The translations under genes and the position numbers were made by a program. Shown here piece after piece: positions 46,653-55,282 of a stretch of 64,000 bases of DNA (positions are counted from its first letter, which is position 1; the number at the start of each line of letters is the position of its first letter). The stretch comes from Myxococcota bacterium (GTDB lineage Bacteria > Myxococcota > UBA727 > JAHDBA01). The stretch covers positions 157,289 through 221,288 of the forward strand of contig JAHDBA010000002.1 of NCBI GenBank assembly GCA_020630615.1, read 5' to 3'. A model generated the notes under the pieces. It made no database searches, was not told the DNA's origin, and was given only the letters and a program-made list of their open reading frames with translations.

Positions 46653-47717
46653 ATGAAAAGATTAAAAACAAAAAGTGTATGGGTCTCGTTCGTGGTACTG
46701 TGCATTTTTACACTCATACTTGGGCTTGCATGTTCGGACAGTGACGACACGAATACAGAAGACCAAACCACGGACCCATCCGTGCGTGACCCGGAAGCCG
46801 ATGACAGTGACGAGGATGGTGTTCTTGATTCTGAAGACAATTGTCCCGAGGTCGCCAATGAAGATCAAGCGGACGCTGACAGTGATGGCATTGGTGACTT
46901 GTGTGAGCCGGATGTTGATGGTGATGGTGTAATCTCAGACTTGGATAACTGTGATTCGATTGTCAACGCTGATCAGTTGGATAGTGATGAGGATGGTGTA
47001 GGTGATGCCTGTGACAACTGTGTGAATGTTGCCAATGCGGACCAAGCCGATACCAACGATGATGGAATTGGGACTGCTTGTGATGAAGACGGTGATACAA
47101 TTCTAAACGTCGATGATAATTGTCCCAGTTTTCCGAATCCAGACCAAGGTGACCTCGATGAAGACGGTATCGGTGATTTCTGTGATGAAGATAGTTTTCA
47201 GTCGGTTGCATTTACGGGTGAAGCTGAAGTAGGCGTAGGGTGTGGAACACCGGTGAACGGGTCGGTCGATCTCTGCTTGGCAACCGAAGTGTGCTGTCTG
47301 GGCGTGAATATTAATGAAACTCAACTCGTCGGCGAATGTCATGCTGAAGAGAACGCGTGCCCGGCGACAGGTCAAGATGCAGGTGTCGTACTTTTACCAA
47401 AGCTTCAATGTGATGATAATCTCGATTGTAGCGGTACGCAGATTTGCTGTGTTGGTACAGAGCTCACCATCAATAGCATTTTGACGCAAAGCGAATCGCT
47501 CTTTCAATCTGAATGTGTTGAGCCTGCTGAGTGTGTTGCTCCTGCACGAACCAACACATGTCTGAATGATAGCGACTGTACGAATGGGCGTTTATGTTGT
47601 GCGCCGAACATCACTTTACCAAACTACGAGGTTCCTATGGAGATTGGTGCGTGTATGGACGTTAGCGATTGTGCGGATGAAACCTTTGGTTTGGACGAGC
47701 TTTTAAGCGGAAGTTAA
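46653..47717 (+). CDS. cysteine-rich lipoprotein, tandem paralog 3, with TSP3-type repeats
   Basis: The 354-residue lipoprotein (lipobox ILGLAC) starts at ATG 46653 behind TTGGAGG. In place of the acidic linker of its paralogs it has about five calcium-binding TSP3-like repeats ([33 protein letters not shown], and so on). The three cysteine modules follow ([36 protein letters not shown]), then [13 protein letters not shown]. It is the last gene of the operon and is followed by a terminator. Confidence 0.82.
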   Translation: MKRLKTKSVWVSFVVLCIFTLILGLACSDSDDTNTEDQTTDPSVRDPEADDSDEDGVLDSEDNCPEVANEDQADADSDGIGDLCEPDVDGDGVISDLDNCDSIVNADQLDSDEDGVGDACDNCVNVANADQADTNDDGIGTACDEDGDTILNVDDNCPSFPNPDQGDLDEDGIGDFCDEDSFQSVAFTGEAEVGVGCGTPVNGSVDLCLATEVCCLGVNINETQLVGECHAEENACPATGQDAGVVLLPKLQCDDNLDCSGTQICCVGTELTINSILTQSESLFQSECVEPAECVAPARTNTCLNDSDCTNGRLCCAPNITLPNYEVPMEIGACMDVSDCADETFGLDELLSGS

Positions 47718-47738
47718 GAACGCTTGAGCTTACAAACG

Positions 47739-47767
47739 AAAACCGAGCCTTGTGCTCGGTTTTTTTG
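47739..47767 (+). terminator. Rho-independent terminator after the lipoprotein operon
   Basis: A 10-bp stem (AAAACCGAGC with GCTCGGTTTT), a 5-nt loop and a T tract lie 22 nt after the last lipoprotein stop. It ends the three-gene unit; the A-rich left side may also help stop transcription from the opposite strand. Confidence 0.88.
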
Positions 47768-47791
47768 TCGGATCTATCTCAAAGTCTTCAA

Positions 47792-48511
47792 TCAATCCGA
47801 AGTGGTTCGAAACTCAATAATATTCTTGAAGCTTTCAGGCACAAAGTAACGTTGTACGAAGAGCCCTGGAAGGTGAACATCTGCAGGATCGATAGCGCCT
47901 AAAGGAACTTCTTTCTCTGCTTCCACAATGGTGACTTTCGCCGCCATCGCCATCATCGGCGAAAAGTTTTTACTGGTACCGTAGAAGCGACAGTTGCCAA
48001 AAGGATCCACTTCTTTCGCTCGAATGATTGCAAAGTCAGCTTTAAGGCCACGTTCAAGTATCATGCGGCGGCCCTCAAAGACCTTTTCCTCTTTGCCTTC
48101 AGCAATCTCAGTACCGACACCAGTGGGTGTGTAGAAGCCCCCGATACCCGCACCCCCGGCACGAATACGTTCTGCAAGTGTTCCTTGAGGATTGAGCTCG
48201 ACCTCGACTTCACCTGCCAGCATTTGAGCTTCCAAATCCGGGTTACCGCCAACGAAAGAGCAACAGACTTTCTTAACTTGTCGCTGCTGCAAGAGAATCG
48301 CAAGGCCTTTGCCTTGGTTCCCGCAATTGTTTGCGATAATAGTAAGATCTTTCTTTTGGGATTTTGCAATCGCCTGAATACAGCTCTCGGCATTACCCGA
48401 TAAGCCAAACCCGCCTGCCATCACACGCGCACCATCAAAAATGTCGTGAAGTGCGGCATCTGCGTTTGCTACAAATTTTGAGAACGATTGTCGCACGTTT
48501 TCAAGTGACAT
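47792..48511 (-). CDS. CoA-transferase subunit A (3-oxoacid CoA-transferase-like)
   Basis: This 239-residue protein is an alpha subunit of a family I CoA-transferase (AtoD/ScoA type): ARVMAGGFGLSGNAESCI, TIIANNCGNQGKGLAILL, and AGGAGIGGFYTPTGVGTEIAEG are all family features. The usual beta subunit, which carries the catalytic glutamate, is not next to it, and the upstream gene is instead a C45 acyltransferase. It could work with a beta subunit encoded elsewhere, or be a specialised partner. Confidence 0.88.
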   Translation of the reverse strand: MSLENVRQSFSKFVANADAALHDIFDGARVMAGGFGLSGNAESCIQAIAKSQKKDLTIIANNCGNQGKGLAILLQQRQVKKVCCSFVGGNPDLEAQMLAGEVEVELNPQGTLAERIRAGGAGIGGFYTPTGVGTEIAEGKEEKVFEGRRMILERGLKADFAIIRAKEVDPFGNCRFYGTSKNFSPMMAMAAKVTIVEAEKEVPLGAIDPADVHLPGLFVQRYFVPESFKNIIEFRTTSD

Positions 48512-48531
48512 GAGGGCTCCTAATCAAGAGG

Positions 48532-49587
48532 TTATCGACATTCAAAGACTAATGGGTCCTCTTCTGCAGGCAAACCCTTACATGCCAAAACACGCTTTTT
48601 CTTGAGATCCATGACCCATGCGCCACAAGTTGCCACCGCATCAGCATTGTCCTCAGGGCGCACCATGCTCACCTCAGCGAAATTATCATAAACCGCTCTT
48701 GGGCTTTCACCTAACGCTTCGCGATCGCGCAACGCGCATAGGGTTGCATAACGTGAATGTGTTGTTGACGTTGTGCTCACACGAGAGACGTCTTTAATAT
48801 CACGACTCAAGGCGTGGTTGGTATGCAGGTGTATTTCTTGAGTGCCTTGTTGTATGACCTTTCGTTTTAAACCAGAGGTTTCAACCCCGTACACTTCATT
48901 TTCATCGGCGACAATATAATGGTGACCCGACCCAATCGGGGCGTGCATAATCAAGTCACGTGCACTCTTCGCGTTGCTCTCTTTCAGCGCACGTCGAACC
49001 AATACCGGCCAAACGATTCCAAGTTGTGCGTCTGTAGAAATTAGATTGTTGATGGTCATTCCCAGACCATGACGATTCAACCCCGTCATGCCTACGCATC
49101 CCGAGATTGAGAACATCCAGGTGGGTCCACTCGGGTTGGCTTCACATTCTGGGATTTTTAAAAAGCACACATGATCTGTTGCCGAGCCATGCATGTCCCA
49201 CGTCTGCGCGAGAATCGGACCGCGTTTCCCTTGTGTAAAGAGTGCCGAGCACCCACCCGGATCTAAACCGTCATCAACAATACCTTTCGAAAGGTCTCGC
49301 AGATCGGTGTAGTGATTTACAAGAATGATCTTTTCAAGGCTCAGACCTGATCCTTCCGCAATTCCACACATCTCACTGCAAAGATCTTCATCGAACGATG
49401 TGAGGATTGGAATGTGCATCGAAGCAATCTGAAGTGTTGTCGCTTCATCGCCAAAGTCAGACTTTTGCAGTGTAAGGTTGAGACGGATTTGATAGAGTTC
49501 AGAAATTCGGTCTCGAAGAGTTTCGCCGTGTTCTCTCCCCCATTCACGTGGGGACTCTCCGCTGAATTCTAAGATGGGTGCGTTCAT
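48532..49587 (-). CDS. C45-family autoproteolytic acyltransferase/hydrolase
   Basis: This is an Ntn-type hydrolase of peptidase family C45 (acyl-CoA:6-aminopenicillanate acyltransferase family). The DPGGCSALF motif contains the Cys that becomes the N-terminal nucleophile after self-cleavage; QTWDMHGSA and SGCVGMTGLNRHGLGMTIN follow as in the family. The substrate is probably an amide or thioester; penicillin-related chemistry should not be assumed. It lies 20 nt upstream of the CoA-transferase gene, same direction, probably one operon. The N-terminus has no signal peptide, so it is cytoplasmic. Confidence 0.8.
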   Translation of the reverse strand: MNAPILEFSGESPREWGREHGETLRDRISELYQIRLNLTLQKSDFGDEATTLQIASMHIPILTSFDEDLCSEMCGIAEGSGLSLEKIILVNHYTDLRDLSKGIVDDGLDPGGCSALFTQGKRGPILAQTWDMHGSATDHVCFLKIPECEANPSGPTWMFSISGCVGMTGLNRHGLGMTINNLISTDAQLGIVWPVLVRRALKESNAKSARDLIMHAPIGSGHHYIVADENEVYGVETSGLKRKVIQQGTQEIHLHTNHALSRDIKDVSRVSTTSTTHSRYATLCALRDREALGESPRAVYDNFAEVSMVRPEDNADAVATCGAWVMDLKKKRVLACKGLPAEEDPLVFECR

Positions 49588-49662
49588 ACTAAAAGAGTTA
49601 ACTCAATTGAGCACAGGACGCCAACTTGTGACCTTATGACAAGACGAATGTTCTCGTCAGCG

Positions 49663-49689
49663 CTAAAAAAAAGCCAGCATTGCTGGCTT
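49663..49689 (-). terminator. Rho-independent terminator (minus strand)
   Basis: On the minus strand a perfect 8-bp stem (AAGCCAGC / GCTGGCTT, loop AAT) runs into T residues. It lies ~220 nt downstream of the 1728-residue fusion gene and ~75 nt upstream of the C45 gene, so it separates these units. Confidence 0.85.
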
Positions 49690-49690
49690 G

Positions 49691-49840
49691 TAAATACTTG
49701 AGTCTAAGACTTAGGGGCACATCGCAACTGGTTAAACAAGTACCACCATTATCAGCAATGTCCGATGACCCACCGATACAACACATTAGGCCTTCTTCGC
49801 ATACGACAGGTACAGGTGTATAACCCGCATTGAAAGCCAA
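49691..49840 (-). pseudogene. remnant of a small cysteine-rich coding sequence
   Basis: In the 318-nt gap between the C45 gene and the giant fusion gene, minus-strand codons give VVCEEGLMCCIGG then GGTCLTSCD, reminiscent of the C..G..CC modules of the lipoproteins at 45-47.7 kb. There is no convincing start (TTG only) and no ribosome site; the sense frame continues through the terminator. The region looks like a decayed copy or a very short peptide gene. Nothing else is seen in this gap apart from the terminator. Confidence 0.35.
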
Positions 49841-49905
49841 CTAACATTCAAAACAGACATAGAGTACCCAAGAGACACTACTCAACGTATATGCTGAATC
49901 GACTT

Positions 49906-52900
49906 CTAAAGAAGAGCAAGCGGACTCAACCAATGCTTGAATTCATTATGCCTCGTCGTTAGCGCAGGCGCAAACAGAACCCTTGCACCGAAACCAGGTT
50001 TCAAGACGATGTTTTGTGCTCTTGCTTTTTTGATAAAAGCATCGCGTGCTGCAATGTCTTCGAATTCGATACCCTTCCAAAACCCCTGACCCAATGTTTT
50101 AGTATCTTTGAATGCTTCCTCAAAAGCTTCATCGAATGCTGTAGCGTTCTCGTGCGTTTTAATCGCATAGGCTTCTTCAAGTGCATGACGCGCACGCAAG
50201 AGTGCAACTTCGTCTCCATCCCAAGTTGAGATTAACGTAAGTGGTTTCTTCACAAAGAAATCATCGTCCACGAAAATATTGCCGAGTTGCCCACCTGTAT
50301 ACCAAAGTACCATATTGGGTTTAATGGGCGATGTGTCACTGAACCAAAGAGCTTTTCCATTACGCCCAAGCGCACTTGCTGTTTCGCAGAATACGATGGG
50401 CACCCCGTAGGTTTCTCTGAGTTTTCCTAGACCTACGAGAAACTCATCTTGAAGCACAAGTCCACTCATCTCGCCAATGGGCTCAACGACAATTGCCAAA
50501 AAGTTCTCTGGATCGTCTTGTATTTCTGTTTCGATCTCAGAAAGTGCACGGGCGATATCACCATCAAGTGCGGGGTGCTTAATGCGCGGCCAATCAAAGA
50601 ACGAAAAGGGCGCTTGGTAATCACTTGGATCGGTCAACGAACGCGCAGCGGCACTAATCGTACCGAAATATTGCTGTGTTAATGTCAATGCTTTTTGCGC
50701 ACGGGGGCGTTGAACACGAAAAGAGCGTACCCCTTTGTCAATCAGTTCAGCGCGGCCAGATGTAAAGTAGGAATGCGTTAAGCCCGCAGGTGCAAGTTCT
50801 CGCAAGAGCTCTGAATAGCGGACAACATTCGGCGTAACCCAGTTGGAGAGGGTCAGCTTCGAGCCGAGTGCGGGGCTAAACTCTCCTTGCCGAAAGGCAC
50901 GAATCAATCGCTCATGTCGTGCACCAAGGGGGGCATGAATGCTGTCATCAAGACGTATGAATTCGGATTTCTCCTCAACCTTTTGTGGCTCAGCTCGTTG
51001 TGGCCAAACTTCATTCCCGTGAAGAGGGATACGATAATAAATCGCTTCACCGGAGGCATCACCATATTGATTGCCTTTGAAGTGAGTATCTACATAAGCA
51101 CCCAACTTACTGTTGATAGCGCCCATTTCCAATGTTTGGCCAACACGGTTGCGCCCGGTCATAAAGAGATACTTGGGGGCACCATCATCATTGCGCAAGT
51201 CGCGCACAGTCTTAAGTTGAGCAAGCTTCAGACGAGTACCAACACGAGAGCCCTGTGCGCTGGCGCGCAGAGATATATTCGAAGAATAAAAAGTCGTACC
51301 TTGTCCCCGAGTAAAGTCCTCTTTGCAGCCATCGGCCGTGTAAGACTCTACCGCACCGCCGAGGGCATAACCTAAAAGTTCAGGCCCGGTATCGGTACGT
51401 CGCGTTGCAAGCAATGTAATGCCGGAAGGCTCACAAATCATACGCTCAAGCTCGGCTGGAGAGTCTTGACGCCCCTCCTCGTAAGTCTGTGACTCAATCA
51501 TCATAATGTCTTCAGAAAAGTAAGACCACGCACTTTGATCGAAGCGTGCAATACGCGCGCCCAGGGCCTGTGCTAGAAAAGACTTCACGGGCATGCCAAG
51601 TCGTGATGACCATTGTGCCTCAAAGTCTTTTTCATTGTTACTCTGTGAGAGTCCTTTTTGTAGTGTAGAGATGATATGGCGAGGTGTAACTTTTGCAGCT
51701 TCTTGTTTCTCATCGACTGCTTTGAGTGACTTTTGAAGATCATAATTGTCGCATTGACCCTCATGGTAAAGTCGATGGTCACACCACGACTCTAAAGTCG
51801 TTTGGCTCATCGACAGAATTGCTCCGATACTGGACTGACGACAGCTTCTTGTTTGCGCGGGTAAAGCGCGATTGTCCCATTCAGGCATTACGACACTAGG
51901 ATCAAGATCTTGGTCGTGCATTTGAACCAAGGCCGGTTTCAAAAAGGCACGAAGTGCTGCTTCAATTTCTCGAAACAAGATGTCCAATGTCGCAGGCTTC
52001 CAAGACGCCGAAAGTCGAAAACGAACTGTGCGTTCACCCGCAATGTAGACCATGAATCCACGGTAAAAGCGTTGTTTGACAAACTCCATCGCCAGATGTC
52101 GACTCGGTAGGTCAAAGGCAAAAGCGTATGCAACACAGCGAGGGTTCGTCACAATTTGCGGTAGGGTCCGCGCCATCTTGAAAAGACGTGTTTTGACCCA
52201 ATGTTCAAGCGATACCCAATCCGCTGTGAGTACACCTTTGGCATGAAGCAATCCCCGTGCGACTTGCAAGCGATGCGGGACCGAAGGTCTGCTATCCGGC
52301 CATACCGAGAGGCATGCCCCTGTCTGAGCTTTCTTTGCGGTGGTAACACATTCTGGACCCTCCGGGTTCCCATCTTTATCGCGAAGGTCGAAAAGCTCGT
52401 GCCAAAAGAAGGGTCCACCAAGACCGAAGCCAACTTGAACTTCATCAAAAACAAGTGGAATCCCATGACAACGTGTTAATGCGCGAAGACCATTGTAAAA
52501 TCGTGCCGTAGCATAGTTATCACCGCCTTCACCTTGCATGGGTTCAACGATCACACAGCACACATCACCTTTTTCGATGGCTTCATTCATTGCGATCAAG
52601 GAATCAATTTCACTGTTACGTAGAATATCATCATCTTTTTCAGGAGCACGACCCTCCGACCATGTTTGGATCCAAGCATCGTTGACTTCGGGCTCACGTC
52701 GTGGGTCACGCCACTTGGGGAAGGGCACATAGCGTACTTCATACCCTTTAAATTCAAAAGGCGCACGCTTAACAGGGTTGTAGGTCGCGTGAATCGACAT
52801 CATGGTTCGACCATGAAAGCTGCCTTCAAATGCTATGATCCGCTTACCGCCCGGGCCATTCACGCGGCAAAGATCAAAAGCTTTTTCATCAGCTTCTGCG

Positions 52901-55092
52901 CCACCATGTGTGAACGATATGTGCTGCATGGGCTCCCAAGTATGTTGTAAAAGGGTTTCTTTGAAGCGTTGGACAAGTTCGTCTTCGCCATCGATCCATT
53001 CACTGTTTGAGAGTGTTAAGGCTTCAAGTTCGCCTTCATGAAGCGCTTTGCGAAATGCGGAATCGTTAAAGCCTAGGCCCAAGCTTGCGATCTGACTTGC
53101 TGCATCCAAAAGAATGAGTGGTTGTTCATCGACACTTGATAGAAAAGGCCCTTCAGAATTGTTGAGGTCAACTACAGGCGTTTTACGCTCTTTGGGTACA
53201 AAGTTATTTTTATACATCCGTTCTAAAAACATTTGTGAGCGCGGCATAAAGCCATCTTCTGGACGCTGGACACCTTGGATACGTGTTCCTAAAATAGTTT
53301 CTGGGCGATGTCCTGAAAAGACTTTAAGCGCAGTTTCTAGCGGCTCAAGAAAACCACGCGCTCGATCAGGGCCTAGTTCAAGCGATGTGATTCGAAACTC
53401 ATCACCTTCCCGAACGAACCCACCTGTCTGATATAATGTGGTTTGCTCAAAGCTCTTTAATCCATAGGGGAGTCGGTCTTCAAAACTCTTCGTAGTATAG
53501 TAAAGATGCGGGCCATTAACTCGATCTGCAAAGAATCGGTATTTCTCAAAGAGCGACTCAATTTGGTGGCGCATAATCAATTGCTGGGTTGAACATGGTG
53601 TCTCAAAATCATTTTCTTTTGCATCAAGAGAATCGCTAAAGACACTACGAAAGTGACCATCGATTTCTTTTTTTCCGAAAGGACTTTGAAGGCTAGCAAC
53701 CGGGTATGTTGTGTAGCGCACAGCGTCGATCCCTGCCGGGCGTTGGTTTCCGCTTTTACCTACACCACCAAAGGGGAGGGCACCGTTTGCACCGTTTGTG
53801 GAGCGATTCCAGTTCAAGATTCCCGATCGTGTTTCGTTGAAAACGCGATCGTAGACGTCCTTAGATTTCGAGAAGAGCGAGTTCGCAAGACCAAAGGTAT
53901 TTGCGTTGAGTCGTGAGATGCCATGGTCGAGATCTTCCACGATTTCTACACAAATGTCTGGGCCAAAGAGCTCTTCATTTAGATAGCTTTCCGCAGCTTT
54001 AGGGTCACTCAAAAGATGAAGTGAAGGCGTGACAAAAGCACCTTTGCCGACATCGTCACCAGCAACAAGAATATCACACCCTTGGATGTTTGAACGCATC
54101 AACTTAAAACGCTTGTAGGTGCTTTCGTTTGCGAGAGGCCCGAATGCGCACGTTTCCGCGTCCGGCTGTGAAGGACGTAGTGTGGCAATGGTCGACTGTA
54201 GTTTTGCAATTAACGCCTCAGCATTGTCTTTATGAATGAGAACGCGACTGGTTGCGGTGCAACGCTGTCCAGTGCTTTGAAAGGCCCCTTGAACAATAGA
54301 AACCAGAGCCTGATCGATATCTGCATCGTCGTGAACATACACACAGTTTTTGCCGCCCATTTCAAGTGCCACAACTTTATTGGGGAAGTCCAGCGCCCGC
54401 TGCGCAATCTTTCGCCCAGTGGGGTATGAGCCAGTAAAGAGTATTGCATCAATATTTTCGTGTTCGACCAGTGCAGCCCCCACATCGCCGCCGCCTTGAA
54501 CCATATTGAAAACACCAGCCGGAAGACCTGCTTCTTCTACGCATTTCGCGTAACGTTCAGCACAGAGAGGAGCAAACTCACTGGGTTTTAAAACCACAGT
54601 GTTGCCCGTCAACAATGCGGGGATGATATGGCTGTTCATTAAGTGAAGTGGAAAGTTAAAAGGCCCCAACACCGCGACAACGCCTTGAGGGTGCGGTGTT
54701 GCAGAACCATGAACATTGGGAAGCCGTTCGGAAGCGATCCGAGAGAGACCCGAACTCGCGATCAGTTTAATTCTGTTTGCGCATGAGCCAGCTTCGGCTT
54801 TTGCTTCGCGCAATGGCTTGCCCGTTTCAAGAAGTACGGCTTCTGTTAACGAATCTGCATGTTTTACGAAAGCTTCACGTAACCTCTCAAGATGTTGATA
54901 GCGCTCTGCAAAGGAGAGAGCCGACCATTGCTTTTGTGCGTTCTTCGCAGACACAACTGCCTGTTCAACGTGTTCAAGATCGTAGCTTGTTTCGAAGAGC
55001 AACTCGAAGGCGTGCGCAGGCTTTGTACTTTTTAGGGTTTGTTTCCCTTTGCTGAAGCAAGCATCAATCCATGAGCCAGAACCGTGTAACAT
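49906..55092 (-). CDS. giant fusion: ALDH + class III aminotransferase + GNAT + pseudo-aminotransferase
   Basis: This is a 1728-residue, four-module protein. Residues ~1-475 are an aldehyde dehydrogenase resembling AstD, with GPFNFPLHLMNSHIIPALL, E244 in LEMGGKN and catalytic Cys278 in GQRCTATSR. Residues ~500-1055 are a class III aminotransferase, with FTHGGAEADEKAF, D883-E884 in VFDEVQ and K920/K921 in TTAKKAQTG. Residues ~1155-1355 are GNAT-like (GSRVGTRLKLAQLKTVRDL, FMTGRNRVGQTLEMGA). Residues ~1380-1728 are a second aminotransferase-like region without the PLP lysine or Asp. The enzyme order suggests transamination of an omega-amino group, then aldehyde oxidation, with an N-acylation step. 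Substrate (lysine, ornithine, diamine) is inference. SD GGAGG 5 nt before ATG. Confidence 0.85.
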   Translation of the reverse strand: MLHGSGSWIDACFSKGKQTLKSTKPAHAFELLFETSYDLEHVEQAVVSAKNAQKQWSALSFAERYQHLERLREAFVKHADSLTEAVLLETGKPLREAKAEAGSCANRIKLIASSGLSRIASERLPNVHGSATPHPQGVVAVLGPFNFPLHLMNSHIIPALLTGNTVVLKPSEFAPLCAERYAKCVEEAGLPAGVFNMVQGGGDVGAALVEHENIDAILFTGSYPTGRKIAQRALDFPNKVVALEMGGKNCVYVHDDADIDQALVSIVQGAFQSTGQRCTATSRVLIHKDNAEALIAKLQSTIATLRPSQPDAETCAFGPLANESTYKRFKLMRSNIQGCDILVAGDDVGKGAFVTPSLHLLSDPKAAESYLNEELFGPDICVEIVEDLDHGISRLNANTFGLANSLFSKSKDVYDRVFNETRSGILNWNRSTNGANGALPFGGVGKSGNQRPAGIDAVRYTTYPVASLQSPFGKKEIDGHFRSVFSDSLDAKENDFETPCSTQQLIMRHQIESLFEKYRFFADRVNGPHLYYTTKSFEDRLPYGLKSFEQTTLYQTGGFVREGDEFRITSLELGPDRARGFLEPLETALKVFSGHRPETILGTRIQGVQRPEDGFMPRSQMFLERMYKNNFVPKERKTPVVDLNNSEGPFLSSVDEQPLILLDAASQIASLGLGFNDSAFRKALHEGELEALTLSNSEWIDGEDELVQRFKETLLQHTWEPMQHISFTHGGAEADEKAFDLCRVNGPGGKRIIAFEGSFHGRTMMSIHATYNPVKRAPFEFKGYEVRYVPFPKWRDPRREPEVNDAWIQTWSEGRAPEKDDDILRNSEIDSLIAMNEAIEKGDVCCVIVEPMQGEGGDNYATARFYNGLRALTRCHGIPLVFDEVQVGFGLGGPFFWHELFDLRDKDGNPEGPECVTTAKKAQTGACLSVWPDSRPSVPHRLQVARGLLHAKGVLTADWVSLEHWVKTRLFKMARTLPQIVTNPRCVAYAFAFDLPSRHLAMEFVKQRFYRGFMVYIAGERTVRFRLSASWKPATLDILFREIEAALRAFLKPALVQMHDQDLDPSVVMPEWDNRALPAQTRSCRQSSIGAILSMSQTTLESWCDHRLYHEGQCDNYDLQKSLKAVDEKQEAAKVTPRHIISTLQKGLSQSNNEKDFEAQWSSRLGMPVKSFLAQALGARIARFDQSAWSYFSEDIMMIESQTYEEGRQDSPAELERMICEPSGITLLATRRTDTGPELLGYALGGAVESYTADGCKEDFTRGQGTTFYSSNISLRASAQGSRVGTRLKLAQLKTVRDLRNDDGAPKYLFMTGRNRVGQTLEMGAINSKLGAYVDTHFKGNQYGDASGEAIYYRIPLHGNEVWPQRAEPQKVEEKSEFIRLDDSIHAPLGARHERLIRAFRQGEFSPALGSKLTLSNWVTPNVVRYSELLRELAPAGLTHSYFTSGRAELIDKGVRSFRVQRPRAQKALTLTQQYFGTISAAARSLTDPSDYQAPFSFFDWPRIKHPALDGDIARALSEIETEIQDDPENFLAIVVEPIGEMSGLVLQDEFLVGLGKLRETYGVPIVFCETASALGRNGKALWFSDTSPIKPNMVLWYTGGQLGNIFVDDDFFVKKPLTLISTWDGDEVALLRARHALEEAYAIKTHENATAFDEAFEEAFKDTKTLGQGFWKGIEFEDIAARDAFIKKARAQNIVLKPGFGARVLFAPALTTRHNEFKHWLSPLALL

Positions 55093-55110
55093 CTTGACCT
55101 CCGTTATGAG

Positions 55111-55134
55111 AGAGCGATCATCAATGATCCCTCT
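55111..55134. promoter_or_regulatory. 24-bp imperfect palindrome upstream of the fusion gene
   Basis: Two 11-nt arms (AGAGCGATCAT / ATGATCCCTCT, one mismatch) flank a 2-nt centre. It ends 18 nt before the start codon of the giant fusion gene, just outside its Shine-Dalgarno. The size and symmetry fit an operator for a dimeric repressor. No regulator gene is adjacent. Confidence 0.45.
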
Positions 55135-55247
55135 TTGAACGTGGTCTGAGCCTACTTAAAATCCTCTAGGGCGTCCAAAGTTCTTCTTAATCTCTTTTAA
55201 GCACCCGACCTTGATCGAAAATCAAGAGAAGAGATTTGTTCGACACG

Positions 55248-55282
55248 ATCTTTTGAAACAAATATATTTATAAACAAAAGAT
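55248..55282 (-). repeat. AT-rich inverted repeat at the 3' end of the EF-hand gene
   Basis: Eight-bp arms (ATCTTTTG / CAAAAGAT) enclose a 19-nt AT-rich spacer and start at the stop codon. It could be an mRNA-end structure; no clear T tract follows on the minus strand, so I do not call it a terminator. The remaining 120 nt up to the palindrome hold nothing recognisable. Confidence 0.35.
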
